The translations under genes were made by a program, and so were the position numbers. 64,000 nucleotides of DNA from Stromatinia cepivora (lineage: Eukaryota; Ascomycota; Leotiomycetes; Helotiales; Sclerotiniaceae), in contig RCTD01000017.1 in the NCBI GenBank assembly GCA_014898415.1, positions 116,001 through 180,000 of the forward strand, given 5' to 3'. This document shows, piece by piece, positions 12,767 through 26,927 of this stretch. Position 1 is the first letter of the stretch. Every line of letters starts with the position of its first letter. The notes under the pieces are model-generated. The model was not told the DNA's origin. It was given only the letters and a program-made list of their open reading frames with translations, and searched no databases.

Positions 12767-14974
12767 ATTGGATAATGAAAAAATTATTCGAATAGAAGAT
12801 AATACAGAATTTTTTTTTAAATTATTCGAAATATCGATTAAAATAATCAAGTTTCATTCGAATCTTTGATAATCAAAGTCTATCTAAAATAATACTATAA
12901 TTCCCTAATTCAATAATAAAGAAAAAAATAAAAGATTATTTATAATTATCGATTATTAAATTAAGGATTATAAAATGAATAATAATATAGCCTTATATAC
13001 TATTATACTTTTTGATTTCAATCAAAACTTCAAATAATATAATTCTTAATTTGAATATAGGAAATAAATAAATAAGAAATATAATATTGATAAAAATGAA
13101 TTTATTTGTTTTAGAATTAATAAATACCTTTAATCGATAAATATAATCATTTTTCGAAAGATTATAAAAAAAAATAAATACTTTTTTTCCTATAAGTTTT
13201 ATTAGATCAAAAAATCTTATATTCTATATAATATTTAAAATGAAAACAGAATCTAAATATTTAATTTTAAACGTTTTTCTTTTTCTAAATAGATATCCTA
13301 TATAGTTTCAATTATAACTTTTGAATTAAAGTCTTTTTTGGTATCCTAATATTCTTCGAATTTTTTTGCTTCTTTTTATATTATTTCGATTTTATTAAGA
13401 TTATTGATATAAAACATCGATATATATATTACTCTAGAAAAAAGAAAAAATAACGAATATTTGAAGTTCGAATAATTATTAGATATAGCGAAGTCTGTAT
13501 ATCCGGGAAAGGTATTCCAAAATGAAAATAGTTTCAGAAATATAAAGGTTCTAAAATTAGAGTTGTTAAAGTTTTGAAAGGGTTGTAAAAAATTTATATT
13601 AATTATTAATTTATAAATTATTATAAAAACATTTTATTCAATATAATATCGATTTCGTTTTTGTAATGAAATCTTATTTTGATTTATTCTAATAAATATA
13701 TTTATAAGTTCTTTTATAATCTTATAATCCTTAATAAATATTATTATTGTTTGCAAAAGAAAATTAGAAATCTTTTGTTCGAAATCCCTAAATAGAATCT
13801 TATTATCGATGATTTCTATTTAAATAGTAAATAATCTAAACTTTCTATATCATTTTAGGAAATTATTATATCGAATTATATTGAATATAATTTACATCTC
13901 GTATTAAAAATGAATATTATCGATTTCAATCAGGTTTTCATAGATTATTATAAATTGTTCGATTAATTCGAATATTATGAATCAGGGTATTTGTATATAA
14001 AGAATATAATAATGTATTTATATTTTTAATTCAATTTGATCGATTATATATATATAATATTTTATTTTATTTTTAAATGATATAATATATAGTTTGAATT
14101 GTTTTATAATCAATAATTACTACAAATTAGCTTTAGATTCAATATTATTGTTAAATTTAATAATAAAATTTATAGGTTTTAATGTATATATATTTCGATG
14201 TAGATTGTGATTGATATAGGAATAAGATTTTGACCGATTAAATCGACTTTTTGAATAAAAAGACCCTTGATTATTATATAAATTGTTATTTTCTAAAGGA
14301 AAAGAAAAACTATTGAAGAGCTTTGAATAATCAAATTATTTAATCAAAGTTTTCTTCCTCTAATCTTAGAATCTTTGAGTTTGTTTAAATAAAGATTCTT
14401 GATTCTTAATTAAAAGAATAAAGAAATTCCAAATACTATTATTGATCTGAATATTTATATTAATATTATTTTGGGTTTAGAAAGAGATTGTACTATTATA
14501 GAGTTTATTATTACTATAATTTTTAATTATCGATTCTTTTTTTTCAAATTCATAATTATTATATATAGATCTTGTAATTACAATAATAAATCATAAAAAG
14601 TAATTGAATTATTAAAAGTATCAACTTTATATATTAGAATCTTCTCTTTATTAATATTCTTTCTTTCAATAATTATATTATTTAAATCTATATTCCTATT
14701 TTCTTCGAAGAGTTATTGAAATAATTGAAGAAAAGAAAAGGACTCTTCAGAATAAATTTTCGAAAATTCGGAATATATAGAAGATAAAGTTCGTTGTATT
14801 ATGAAAATGATAATATACTTCTAGAAGGGTTTATATCTTCATCGATTAAATCAGAATAAATCTTCTTCCTCTGAATATAATATTTATAAAAGTTTATCTA
14901 AAAAGATATTATTAAATAAAGTATTATTTGGAAGACCACTAAATAGACAAACATTTGTAATAAATTATAGATAA
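12767..14974. other. Unassigned RIP-degraded sequence
   Basis: A 2.2-kb AT-rich stretch between two LTRs. On the minus strand between about 13.0 and 14.9 kb one reading frame has protein-like composition interrupted mostly by TAG and TAA, as if a RIP-mutated gene or element lay there. I could not recognise a domain, so I make no functional call. Confidence 0.35.
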
Positions 14975-15257
14975 TATAATGCATAAAAGCCATAATAGAA
15001 TTGAATAAACAAAATCAAATTATATTCCTTAAAATCTACAATTGAAGAATTATAACTTGTAAAGAGCAACTAAATATATATATACAAATATTTATTTGTA
15101 AACTATAGAACTATATATATACATTATTAGGGTTATCATTTTACTATATTAAATCGTATGAATTGTAACGCATATACACAAACGATCAACTTATCAATTG
15201 ATATAGGAGATAAGAGGTATCACGTGATTAGCCTCCTGTGGTTCACGATTCGTGACA
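14975..15257 (+). repeat. 5' LTR of chromovirus F
   Basis: 283-bp LTR homologous to 49927-50208. The first 200 bp are heavily RIP-mutated (starts TATAATGCAT where the relative reads TGTGACGCAC). The last 75 bp, ending CACGATTCGTGACA, are essentially unmutated. Gag-like sequence follows directly. Confidence 0.8.
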
Positions 15258-15264
15258 ATTACCC

Positions 15265-16763
15265 TTGAAAGTATCGACAAAAACGAAGATATCGTTATAA
15301 AAGGTATTAAAGATTTCAAGGAGATTATTGTTATCGAGATTTTTAAAATCGCCCTATTAGATTGATTTATAGGTAATCGATAAGAATTAGAAATTTTTTT
15401 GTTTCAATTTAAGATTTACTTTCAATTCAATTAGAATAAATTCAATTATAATATTAATAAAAATATTTGGACTGTTTTTTATTTTAAAACAGAAATTGCT
15501 AAATGGATCCAATCATACTTTAAGGATTATTTTATTAATTTAAACGAATTTAAGAAACGAATATACTCAATTCAAATTATCTTTGGAAGATTCGAAGGGT
15601 TTAGAAAAGAGATACAATAAGTATTCGGGAATATTAATAAATTATATAATACTGAATTCAAGATTTATAATTTCAAGTAAATAGGATCAGTAATTAAATA
15701 TATTATAGAATTCAGGAGGTACATAGGTATTATTAAATGGAAAGAAAATGCAATGATAAATTATTATCGGAAAAGATTCAAATTTGAAATCAAATTAAAA
15801 TTAAATCGTAATTGTATTTAAGAAAATCTAAATGAATTAATCGAAAAATCTATTAAAACGAATGAGATGCTTTATAAATATCAAAAAGAATATTGATCTT
15901 TTAATTTTCATAGAAATGGAGATTGTAGTAAGTATTATAAGAATAAAGGAAAACCTCAAGAAAATAAATAATCTTACAAAAAATCAATACAATTAGATAT
16001 AACGTTTAAAAATAAACTACTTAAGGAAGAGGTAGAATATAGATATAAAAATAAATTATACTTCGAATATAACAAACTATCACGGGATAGTATGACTACA
16101 GAGCACTTTCAGGGATCGGGGAATAGGTGGTACATGTGATTGGTAGAGTAAAAGAATTGAATGACTTGCCCTTGATTATATGAATCAAGAGCTGTATATA
16201 TAATACAAATGAATGATTATCTAGCCGATATATACCTTAATTAGACTAGATCTTTGTTTATTAGTGTATCAGGATCACCTTATCAATCGGAGAGATTGGT
16301 AAGGGCTAGAAGATCCTTCATTCCGATTGGAAAGCATACGCTTTGATCCTTCGTAGGATACAGGGGATCACAGGGCTTTCCGTGACACAAACTAAATTAT
16401 CGGGTTAGGGATTATTAAAGCAAGAAATTATCAAAAGGAAATTATTACAAAAAGTTCAGTAAGGATCAATTTAATATTACCTTTACCCCCCAACTATATA
16501 TTATTAATATTATTAATTTTGCTATCAAACAATTATTGATTGAAACTGAAGAAAAAGAATCGGAAGAAGAAAACCTTTAATAACTTTATAGAAATCCTAA
16601 TTTAAAAAAGTTATAGATTATTTGCAAAATAGATATTTGAAACCGTTATATCTAAAGATTCGAGGATACAAACAAAGATATAATAAATAAAAATTTCGAT
16701 GTGATAAATATCGAAGAAGACGAAATCTATGAAACAAAATTTATCGATAAGTATTTGATTCTA
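15265..16763 (+). pseudogene. Chromovirus F gag remnant
   Basis: From about 15.48 kb the translation contains AKWIQSYFKDYF, then IYNFK*IGSVIKYIIEFRRY and LNELIEKSIKTNEMLYKYQ. This is the pattern of fungal Gypsy capsid proteins (a W-x-x-x-Y/F-L/F-x-D-Y core and a late LNELI-x-x-S/A-I/V segment). The nucleocapsid part near 16.06 kb is cut by a solo LTR and then resumes at 16393. Stops are mostly TAA/TAG at positions where RIP could have produced them. Confidence 0.75.
16078..16387 (+). repeat. Solo LTR of the TGTCACGG family inside gag of F
   Basis: 310-bp LTR (TATCACGGGATAG...TTTCCGTGACA) with a perfect 5-bp duplication CAAAC on each side (16073-16077 and 16388-16392). Gag sequence of chromovirus F continues on both flanks. 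No internal sequence remains, so this is a solo LTR left by LTR-LTR recombination. It has few RIP-type changes compared with its surroundings. Confidence 0.92.
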
Positions 16764-18602
16764 AGTCTAATACCCCACTTTCGGGCCACCCCCTCTTTTG
16801 GACTATCTTAAAAAACCACCCTATTTTAAGCAATCTTCTTTATTAAATCTTTAATAATTCAACAATTATTCAATCAATCGATTTGAAATTTAAATATATT
16901 ATTATTTATAATATAATGAATACTTATATCGAAGATGATATTGTTATGGCCTTTAATGCAATTGCAAATAAGCTAATTATATATTGGGCTAATTTGGAAT
17001 ATGATATTCTCTATATTATATTTCAAAATCGAATAGATAGTTATTTCTCTTATAGAAATGGTATACAAAATATATAAAAGATAGTTTCAGTTTAAGAGAA
17101 AGCATTAGTAGATTGGATATTAGTATAGGAATCATTAGGTATTAGTTTTATTTATCAATAAATAAGGGAAATGGGTGAGAATCTTTTTGAAGTGAAAAGA
17201 GATGATTCTTTATTTGAAAAACAATGGATATAGAATTTTTTGAAAAGAAATCCTGAAATTAGAATCAAAAGACAATATCGAATCGATTCTGTATATATTT
17301 CAAATGCTATTGATGAAATTATTGGTAAGTAATTTGAAAACTCAATTTGCCTTTGATTAAGTATATTAAATCCGAAAATCGATAGAATATAGATGAAGTT
17401 AATACTACGAAAGATCAGGATCCAAATAACCTAACAATAGGAAATTCAGAACACCGTTCCATTCAAAAATAACAATCTGGTTTAAAAATTTGGATATCTT
17501 TTATTGAATATATTTCAGCAACAGAATGGATATTCAAATTATTTGTTATTTTCAAAGGAAAATATATATAACAATAATGATTTTTTATAAATCTTATTCT
17601 ATATAAAGAATAAAAGTTCATTATTATAAATAATGGATGGACAATAGATACTACAAGGTTTGAATAATTGAAAACGATCTTTATTCTTTAAATTACTCTT
17701 TTTTGATCTAAAGAAACTAAATTATTTATATTAGATAATTATAGAAATTATGAAATTATTAAATTTATATTTGAATGTTTCAAGAACAATATTTATCTTT
17801 TATTTCTATTGTTATATATATCATATATACTACAATCATTAAATTTATCAGTATTTTTATCTCTCAAAAATGCTTATAGATTTTATTTCAACAAATTAGA
17901 TTCTTTATTGGATTCTTTAATAATTAGGAAGTATAACTTTTTTATTTATTATTAGAAAGCTAAAATAAAGAGTTTGATAATTTATAATATCAAATCTGAA
18001 TAGAAGGTTTCTGATTTATAGTCTTAAAACTATACTAAATTTTTTATAAATCGTTTATTATTTGAGAATAACAACAACGAAATTCTAAATCAAAATCCTG
18101 TTTTAAATAATGATCTTTAGTATCAATAGAATATAGAATCATTTTTTATTTTATAGAAAACCCTTCAAAAAGTATTAGATCTTCGAAAATATATATATAT
18201 AATGATTTAAGAAAAAAAAAAACCGATCTTTTAATTCGTTGATTATTATTTTGTAAGATCATAAAAGGTTTTGATATTAAGGATTATAAACTTATACAAT
18301 CAAAATATTGAATAAAACAATTGGAATATAAATTAAAATAAATTATATCTAAAAAAAAGACAAATAGAAAAAACTAATCCGAATTCAAGATTTATAGGGA
18401 TTAAAATTATTCGGGGAATACAAATTGAAATTAAGGATCATAAAATTGAAGAGAATAATTTTAATAATGATTATGAAATAAATACTACAAGGGATTTTAT
18501 TGAAATAGAGTAATTGTTGAATTATTAAAGTTTAAAATTTATATAATGATATTTTCGAGGTGGCCCAAAACAGGGGGTGGCCCGAAAGTGGGGTATTAGA
18601 CT
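16764..18602 (+). mobile_element. Fot1/pogo-type DNA transposon (1.84 kb)
   Basis: Terminal inverted repeats of about 35 bp start AGTCTAATACCCCACTTTC on the left and are mirrored on the right, with a TA duplication at 16762-16763 and 18603-18604. AGTC-type ends with TA targets fit the Fot1 branch of pogo/Tc1-mariner. A degraded plus-strand transposase fills the interior. The element sits between gag and protease of chromovirus F. Confidence 0.9.
16883..18100 (+). pseudogene. Fot1-like transposase remnant
   Basis: The N-terminal 64 codons (16883-17077) are open and show IANKLIIYWANLEYDILYII, a degenerate psq/CENP-B helix-turn-helix. Next come WILVQESLG-like and FLKRNPEIRIKRQYRIDS segments, typical of the Tc5-type HTH in Fot1 and pogo transposases. 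Around 17.81-17.9 kb a YISYILQSLNLSVF segment matches the conserved run after the second catalytic Asp (normally His-Val-Leu-Gln-Pro-Leu-Asp). Multiple stops make it inactive. Confidence 0.85.
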
Positions 18603-18784
18603 TATAGTATAGAATTATTATTAATAATTCCTTTATCGAAAAAATCATCGGTAGATATCCAGAAGAATTAATAAAAGAAAATAATCGGGAATAGATAATT
18701 GATCAAATTGATCAAATCGATCAAATTAATTATAATAAAGTTTTGGGTTAAAGAGAATTGAATATTGCAGGATAGGTAGAATAG

Positions 18785-18960
18785 ATTTATTATATTACAA
18801 AGATAAATAAACAATTAATACAAATCATAATCGATTTGGGGATTACAAGAAATTTTATTACATCAAAAATTGCAAAGTATTTAGAAATACAATTTCAAAC
18901 GAAACAAATTTTATATTAATTGCAATTAATTGATAAATAATTAACTAAATTGAACAAAAA
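18785..18960 (+). pseudogene. Chromovirus F protease remnant
   Basis: Translation near 18.80-18.87 kb reads IIDLGITRNFITSKIAKYLEI. This corresponds to the retropepsin active-site region of fungal chromoviruses (ALIDSGASGNFI-type), with the catalytic DSG read here as DLG. It lies between gag and RT in the expected order. Confidence 0.65.
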
Positions 18961-19439
18961 GATTTTGTAGAAAATATATTCAGTATAAATGATTATAAAT
19001 TAATATAAAGAAATCATCCAATTCGATATTATTTTATTAAGAAATTAATTAATTATTTTAAAGATACTATAATTAAAAATACACAACCTCTAGATTGATT
19101 AATTATAGGAAACAATATCATTCCCAAACAAAAATAATCAACAAGATATATTAAAACCTACAAAACTGAATATACGCAATAAAAAATTGAAGGCGAATAA
19201 TATCATTGATATAGGATACCCAATCCAGAATCTTCCATTAATAATAAAAGAAAATAAACCTTCTATACAAATGAAAAATAAATAAAAAAAATTATTTAAA
19301 ACCACCTTTATAAAGAAATAGAATAAAATATTAATACTAATACAATATTAGAAATATAAAAAACTATTCGAAGAAAGAAAAAATTATAAAACTTTATCAA
19401 AATATAAATTATAAAATCATAAGATAATATTGAAGAAAG

Positions 19440-19907
19440 GTAAAATACCTCCATTTAGATTAATCTATTTAATATCAATTTCAAACTTAAAGATACTTAA
19501 GGATTATATTAATAATACACTAAAAAAAGATTGGATTAAAGAATTTATCTTATAAACAACTAACCCTGTACTATTTGTACTGAAAAAAAATAATACAAAA
19601 AAACTATACATAAATTATTACAAACTCAATAATATAATGATTCAAAATCGGTACCCATTTTTATTAATTACAAAACTAAAAGATTGATTAAGAAAAACTA
19701 AGATTTTCTTCAAATTTGATCTACAAAATAGATTTCATTTTATCAGAATAAAAAAAGATAAAGAATAAAAAACAATATTCAGAATTAGATACAGATTATA
19801 CAAATACCAAATCATACTATTCGAATTAACAAATATACTAGTAATATATATACACTTAATTAATAATATATTAAAGAAATATTTAAATATATATTATATA
19901 TACTATC
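19440..19907 (+). pseudogene. Chromovirus F reverse transcriptase, first part
   Basis: Contains LKDYINNTLKKDWIKEF, VLKKNNTKKLYINYYKLN and a following YPFLLI block, which match the palm/fingers of Ty3/Gypsy RT (VPKKNGKLR-x-CVDYRKLN). The frame then runs toward the YLDD catalytic box and is cut exactly there by Copia C. It resumes at 39369 with the remainder of that box. Confidence 0.8.
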
Positions 19908-20073
19908 TGTTAACTTTTGGTGCAGAAAGTAGTAGTATTATTGATTATGTAGATTGAACTAAAGATCTATAATTTTAATAGGAATAGAATTGAGGTTATT
20001 TTTAAATATGGTTTATACATCATTGTGATTATGTGATTTTAATTCTAATCCTATGATGGCCTTATTTCCAATA
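19908..20073 (-). repeat. 3' LTR of Copia copy C
   Basis: 166 bp, starting with the unmutated TGTTAACTTTTGGTGCAG end and finishing TTTCCAATA. Confidence 0.9.
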
Positions 20074-23000
20074 TTTCCTTATTGAGGATATCCTATTCGA
20101 TTCTTCTAGATTATTAATCCTAATATTTTTTTGAACCTTTCAAAAGCAATCCTTATATAAAGCTTTGTTATTTTGTTGATAATTATATTATATATATTGA
20201 TATAATTAATAACGATTTTCTCTTTTTTTATTAAATCTTTAATAAAATAATAATTGATATCTATATATTTGGATTGTTTATATAAATATGGATTTTTGAT
20301 TAAAACTAAAATACTTTGATTATTATTAAGTATTTAAACTATATCTTTATTTTTTTCAATATAATTTGATCTAAATAGATCTTTAAATATTTGTATAATC
20401 TATCTCCTTTATTTGATGAATATTGTTATTATAATATATTCTGATTCTATATTAGAAATAACTATAAATATTTGTTTCTTATTAATTCATAATATAAAAC
20501 TTTTATAGAATATTACAATTCCCTTTGAAATACTTTTCCAATTATATTTGTTATTAGTTCAATCTATATTTATATATATCTTTATTATATTATCAAATAT
20601 ATTATATTCTTTATAGATATTAGATTATATTTCCTTTGATCCGAATTATAACTTTTGTTTGATTATTGATCGTAAATATTGTATCAGATTTTTTAAAGTT
20701 ATAGTATAATGTTTTGTTGGTTTTGTTATAAATTGTGAAAATCTTCTTATTAAAAATATTATATTTAATTGAATATATATTATTGAATAAATTACATTTC
20801 TTATTCGTTATTGATATTTATTTATATCTATCAATTCATTATTATCGATTGTTGATTGAAAATAAATATAATCCATTATTAGTAATTTCTTGATTTGGTA
20901 TTATTTATATATAATATTATATTTGGTTAATATAATATCGAGATATTTTTTTTGATTTATAATTAATATATATATTTTTTTATTACAAATGATTTTAATA
21001 TTTAGGATTTTATTAATCTCCTTTAGATTCTTGATATTAAAACAAACTAATAACTTTTTATTGAATTAAATGATTTACAATAATATATATAATATAATAA
21101 CGATATTATCAATATATATCAATAATATTATATTATGATTTTTGGATATATATAAATATAGATCTATTAAACTTTATATAAAATTTATATCTAAAAGCTT
21201 TTTCTTTAATAATAAATTTCAATCTTTTTTAGTTTATTTTAAATTATATAGATTTTGTATAATTTATAATATATATCCCTTTTCGATTTTGATATTTTAA
21301 AATAATTTAAAGTAGATCTCTTTTTTCAAATATAATTCAATAAAAATGTTTTTGATATCGAAATATAAATATTCCAAATTTTTCTTTGCAATAATAATTA
21401 GGAATAATTTAAGTATATCTAATTTTATTATTAATACAAACATTTTGTTATAATCTTTTTTTAATATCTAATTAAATTTTCGAACTATTAATCTTACCTT
21501 AAATCGTTTTATTTTATTATTCTTTAATTTTAATTATAAATATCCATTTCATCGAAATCAAATTATTTCCTTTAAAGAATATATATTCTTTCCAAATATT
21601 ATTTTGAATTAAAAATATAATTTCCTTTTGAATAATTTCCTTCCATTTTTCAAAATATTTTTAATTCAATATTACTTCTTTATAAATTCTTAATATTTTA
21701 ATTTCCAAAACTTTTTCGATTAGATATACTACACCTTCTATATTATTTATATCTATCAACAAAATTATAAAATCTGAAACGATTTTATATTTAATATAAA
21801 AATCCATTTTATAAATAATTAAAATTATAATTATAATATATTCTATACTTTCTTAAATTTTAATTTATATAGATATTACAATTAATACCCTTATAATCTT
21901 GTTTTCCTATTCTTTTTCAGAATCTTATTTCATATCTCTTTTTCATTTTTATATTAAATATCTTAAAGATTTATCTTCAAAATCTATTATATCTTTTTAT
22001 TCAATCTCAAATAATTATAAATTTACTTCATTTTCTAATTTTATTAAAATAAATTTATTAACAAAATTTAAAACAATTTTAAATTTTATTTCCAATACAA
22101 ATTCAGGATTTGTAAAAATTAATTCTTAAATTAAAACCTCTAAAATAATGAATTCGATATCTAAAATATCCTTAAAAAAAGATTCTTGATTTGTTTTCTA
22201 AATATTATTATCTTTATTTTCATTATATATTGATATTAATATATTTAATTTATTTGATTTCAATTCAACAATTAAAATATTTAATATAATCATTGAATTT
22301 GATATAATATCTATTAAAAAGAATATTTAAAACAAAAATAATATAGATATTATATTTGATATTAAAAATAAAAAAGATATTTTGTTTATTATTGATTTAT
22401 GACGAAATCTTCAATCTAATTTTATATTTTTTGTTCTTTGTAAGTTTAATTCATAATTTCTTAATTTAAAATCCAAATCTCTTTTTCAATAATATTCATT
22501 TATAATTATTTTATTTGATCGAAATATATAATCTAATTCTAAAGAATATATTTTGATATATTTATTCATAACTTTTGAATATTCTAAGAATACATCGATT
22601 CTCAAAGTGTTCTACAATTTATTGTATCTTTGCTTTTTCAGAATAATCTTGGAATTGATATAAATACAATATTTATTCTTTTAAATTTTGTATATCTTTA
22701 TATTTAATATTATATTTATAAAAACTTTTATAAAAGATCAATCTATTCTATTTATATCAAAACCAATATTAATACAATTTCTAATATAAACATTATATTC
22801 TATAATTTCATTTTAAAACTTTAATAATAATTCAGTTTCTTTTAATATTATTCTTATATCTATTTTTATAATCCTTATATTCTATTCTATAAATCTGTTT
22901 TAATATAAAAAAACAATTATTATAATTTCGGATTATATACTTAATAATTATTTACAAATAATTTATAAAAATTCCGATATATTATCAATCCTAATTATAA

Positions 23001-25111
23001 TAATCTTTTCTTCAATAGCTAATTCCATTTCCTTTTTTCAAATTTTCAATATTTGAATTATATTATCTTTTTGTTTAAATAATATAATCCAATTTACTTT
23101 TATATAATTATTGATAATCAATATAAAATAACGATTTTTTTGAATCGATTTTAAGAATGATTCTATAATATTGAAATATATAAATTCAAATCTCTTTGAT
23201 TTATATAAACTCAATTGCTTTGAAATACGAGTGATTATTTTGATGAATATATATACTTTACAAATATCTAATTCAATTAAGATCTTTATTGATTTAGTTA
23301 TATTGAATATTTTATATAGATTTTTGATCTTATTTAAATCTAAATAATTGAATCTTCGATATTATAATAGATATCTCTTTTTCTTTTTGAATATTAATTT
23401 GTTATCGATATCTTTAATACTATCGATTATCTTTAAAGAAAAACTTTTTTCCTGATTATTTTGATATACATTTGAATAAAAAACTATATCCTTATATCCT
23501 TTGATTATATATAAAACCATATATATTTTATTTTGTATTCTAATATAAATAACTTTTTTATTATCCTTTTTGAAATATATATAATAAAAATTGAATTCCT
23601 TTTATAATTCTATTTCGCAAATCCTTTTTTTTAACAACAAATTTATTTCTAACCTTAATATATATAATATATTTGAAAATAATATCTTAAAATCATCTTT
23701 ATATATTATATTTATTAAACCCCAATTATAATAATATATTATTGCCTTATCAATCTTTATTCTTTATTTAATAATAAAATCTATTAATTTGAATAATAAA
23801 GATTAATCAGATATATATAAAGAAATATTTATATCAATATATCATTTATTAAAGGAAATTTTATTAATAATTTCTTTTATCAAATTACAATTTTCCTTTA
23901 TTATATTCTTAATATCGAAATCTGATTCAAAGATATTATTAATAAAATATATTTAATCTTTTTTATTAAAATAGATTTTTTTTGGATTCAATAATCCCTT
24001 TCTTTTTTGATAATAAAAATAATTATAAAAGAATTTATTAATTTATATTAAATATAAATAATTTTATATATAATAATCTTTCTTTTAATACAAATCACAA
24101 ATATTATTTGGAATTTCGAAATCTGATTCTTGATATTGAAAAATATATTTAAATCTTTTCGCAATTTATATTTGTTTTGATTCATTTTTAAAACAAAGTT
24201 TCTTAATTTATAAATATTTGATTTTATCATTGATATTAAAATTGATTTGAATATCCAATATATCTATTACTTTTTGATAATCGATTAAAAGATTATATAT
24301 TAAAATTAAAAACAAAATAATATTTTAATATACTGATCAATAATTTTTGTTTATAATTCCTAATTTCCTTTTATACTCTTTCAATTTATTTTAGATTTTA
24401 ATAATAATTATATTGGAATAAATATTAGATTGAAATTTGAAGTTCTGGATTATGGTTATATATATATTGATTATAATTATATTAATTCTAGTATATTTTG
24501 ATTTAAAATATCTTTAGAATATATATATTATTGAATATTTATCAATAAAGGCTTTATTATTATTATTAAATATTATACAAATATATAATAATGTATTCAT
24601 TTTATTCTTTAAGTATTCCGATTTTAATTCGATATTGTAATATATATAATCATTGATCTTATAAATAAATACTATATTGGATTCTATAATCTATATATAT
24701 TCGTTTAATATTTGATCAATTATATAAAACTATTCTTTCTTTTTCAATTATATCTTCATTTATCTAAACTATTGTTTATAATTGTTTTAATCGAATTTCG
24801 AAGGATTATTTGATTTTGATATTATAAAAGTTTCTTCTTGTTTGATGAATATTAAAGATAATCTTTAGGTTTTTAAGATGATCTTAAAAAATATATAATA
24901 AATAGATTCAAAATAATAAAGAAATATAAAAATAAAATAATAAGAAAATTTATAAAATCGTATTATAATATATTTTCTTATAATTATACGAATTTATTCT
25001 TCATTTTTGCTATAATTCTATATCAATATTATATAGACTATTCTCCATTTTGATCTATAATATTGTAAATTATAAACTATATTATCATATTTCAACTCTA
25101 CTTCAATGATA

Positions 25112-26490
25112 CAGTACTAGTCAACTTATATTACCCTACAACTTAATTTCAGTTTTTTTATATATTCAATATCTATCTTTCAATTTAATTATAAAATCAA
25201 TCATTAATTATTATAATCTAAAATTTGAATATATTGAAGTTCTATATCTATACTATTTCTTAAAAAAAATTCAAATCCTTATTGCTTTATAATTAATCAA
25301 TATTTTGTATATCAACTCCCTATTATAATATAGGCCTCAATTCTATTAAATATATTTGTTCCTAATTTATCGAATAATTTTTGATCTAATGTATTCCAAA
25401 CTATTTATAAACAATTCTCTAATTTTTATTTAATATATTCCGATTCGCTTTTGTTGATTATAATATCAGGAAATATCTTATATAACTTCATTTTTAAAAC
25501 CCATCAAATATATTCAATAAAATTAAGATTAGGAGAATAAAAAAACCAATCCTTCAATATTGAAATCCTTTTCTTTTGAAATCAATCCTATATTTTATAA
25601 ATATAATAAATAGAAATATTATCCTATATAAATTCATATCTTAAACCCAATCTTTCAAAAACAAAGTTTACCTCAATATCGAAAACTTCGAAATATAAAT
25701 TAACATTATATTTATATTTCTTACTTTTAAAATCTCTATCTATTATATATAAATTATTCTTTTCAAAATCCCAAAAGTCTTTCCAAATTATAATCTTCAT
25801 ATTCTTATTTATACTATATATTTAAACCATTCTAGATTTCCATTTCTAAACAGAAATACAGAAACATTATTCTCCTTTTTTACTCTGCCTCTACTTTATA
25901 AAGTATTCATTATTCTATACAACTCATCCCCATTCCTTCATTATCAACCCCCTATATACTAAACACTATACAAGCCACTTAAATATATATATCTGAATAA
26001 ATTCCGATCGCTTTTTATACTTCCAATTGATAATTCCATAAACCTTCAAAATCTTCTTAATAATAAAAATATTACATTTAAAACCTACAATTGTTTTTAT
26101 TTATATATAAATTGATTTTAAATATAATCGAATATATCGAATTAATATATATTCTTTTCTTTTTATATAAAATTTAGTTCGAAAAATACAAAATAGATTT
26201 ATTCCTTTATTATATAATACATCTTATTATAGAATATAACGAACAATTTGTACTTCGAGATTAAGATCAATTGCAATATAATAAAGATTAAAACCATTGA
26301 AAACTTTGCCAATAATTTTATTATATAAATATAAAATAAAATACTTAAAAACTAACTCCTTTTCAATATTTAAAGTTCTGGGAATACATTGTGATATCAT
26401 TGATAAATAAATAATAAAGAAAATTGAAATTCAATTCACGAAATTTATACGTTTTTAAGGTTTTGGGGTAATATAAGTGTACGGTTACTG
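25112..26490 (-). mobile_element. Tc1/mariner element copy 1 (1,379 bp), in Copia C
   Basis: Ends CAGTACTAGTCAACTTATAT and (reverse complement of the right end) CAGTAACCGTACACTTATAT, flanked by TA on both sides (25110-25111 and 26491-26492). Excising it rejoins the 5' untranslated/gag-proximal part of Copia C exactly. The degraded transposase runs on the minus strand, homologous to the copy at 34207. Confidence 0.9.
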
Positions 26491-26601
26491 TACTATATGA
26501 AAACTTTGATTTTCATTTTATTTTACCTCTATTAGTTATACTAATCCTTTTTCGATTTGTTTTGCTTTTTAATCATTATTATATAATTAGATCTTATAAC
26601 C

Positions 26602-26635
26602 TATTAACTTTTGATATAGAAAGTAATAATATTAT
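26602..26635 (-). repeat. Left fragment of the 5' LTR of Copia C
   Basis: First 34 bp of a 166-bp LTR (TATTAACTTTTGATATAG...). The remaining 136 bp start at 39233; the last four bases, TTAT, are repeated there, so 34+136-4 gives exactly 166. Confidence 0.85.
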
Positions 26636-26927
26636 TATGAGAAAATTGGGATATCAAGGCCTAACACGTAGCTAGTTCATAATCATATAATCACATAATT
26701 CTTCGTAATTAAATATAAAAGAAGATTTTACTCCCCTTTTCTTGAAAGAAATCAATCGTTTTTTTATTAATCTTTTTGTATCCCATTTATATATAACTCA
26801 AACCATTATCTAAACCTACTAATTTTACTATTTGAAGTTTTTACAATATAATCTGATCAATTCCAATTCCTATTTCCTTTTGCAGTATATTATTAAAACA
26901 TATATATCTCGATCTACCTTTTTCACA
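26636..26927 (+). repeat. 5' LTR of Gypsy D
   Basis: 292-bp LTR starting TATGAGAAAATTGGGATATC (family consensus TGTGAGAGAG) and ending TTTTTCACA. The segment GGCCTAACACGTAGCTAGTTC is less mutated than the rest. Confidence 0.88.

Noticed and set aside
12641..12850. 69-codon minus-strand open frame
   Set aside because: Lies mostly within an LTR homologous to 16078-16387 and is not open in that copy.
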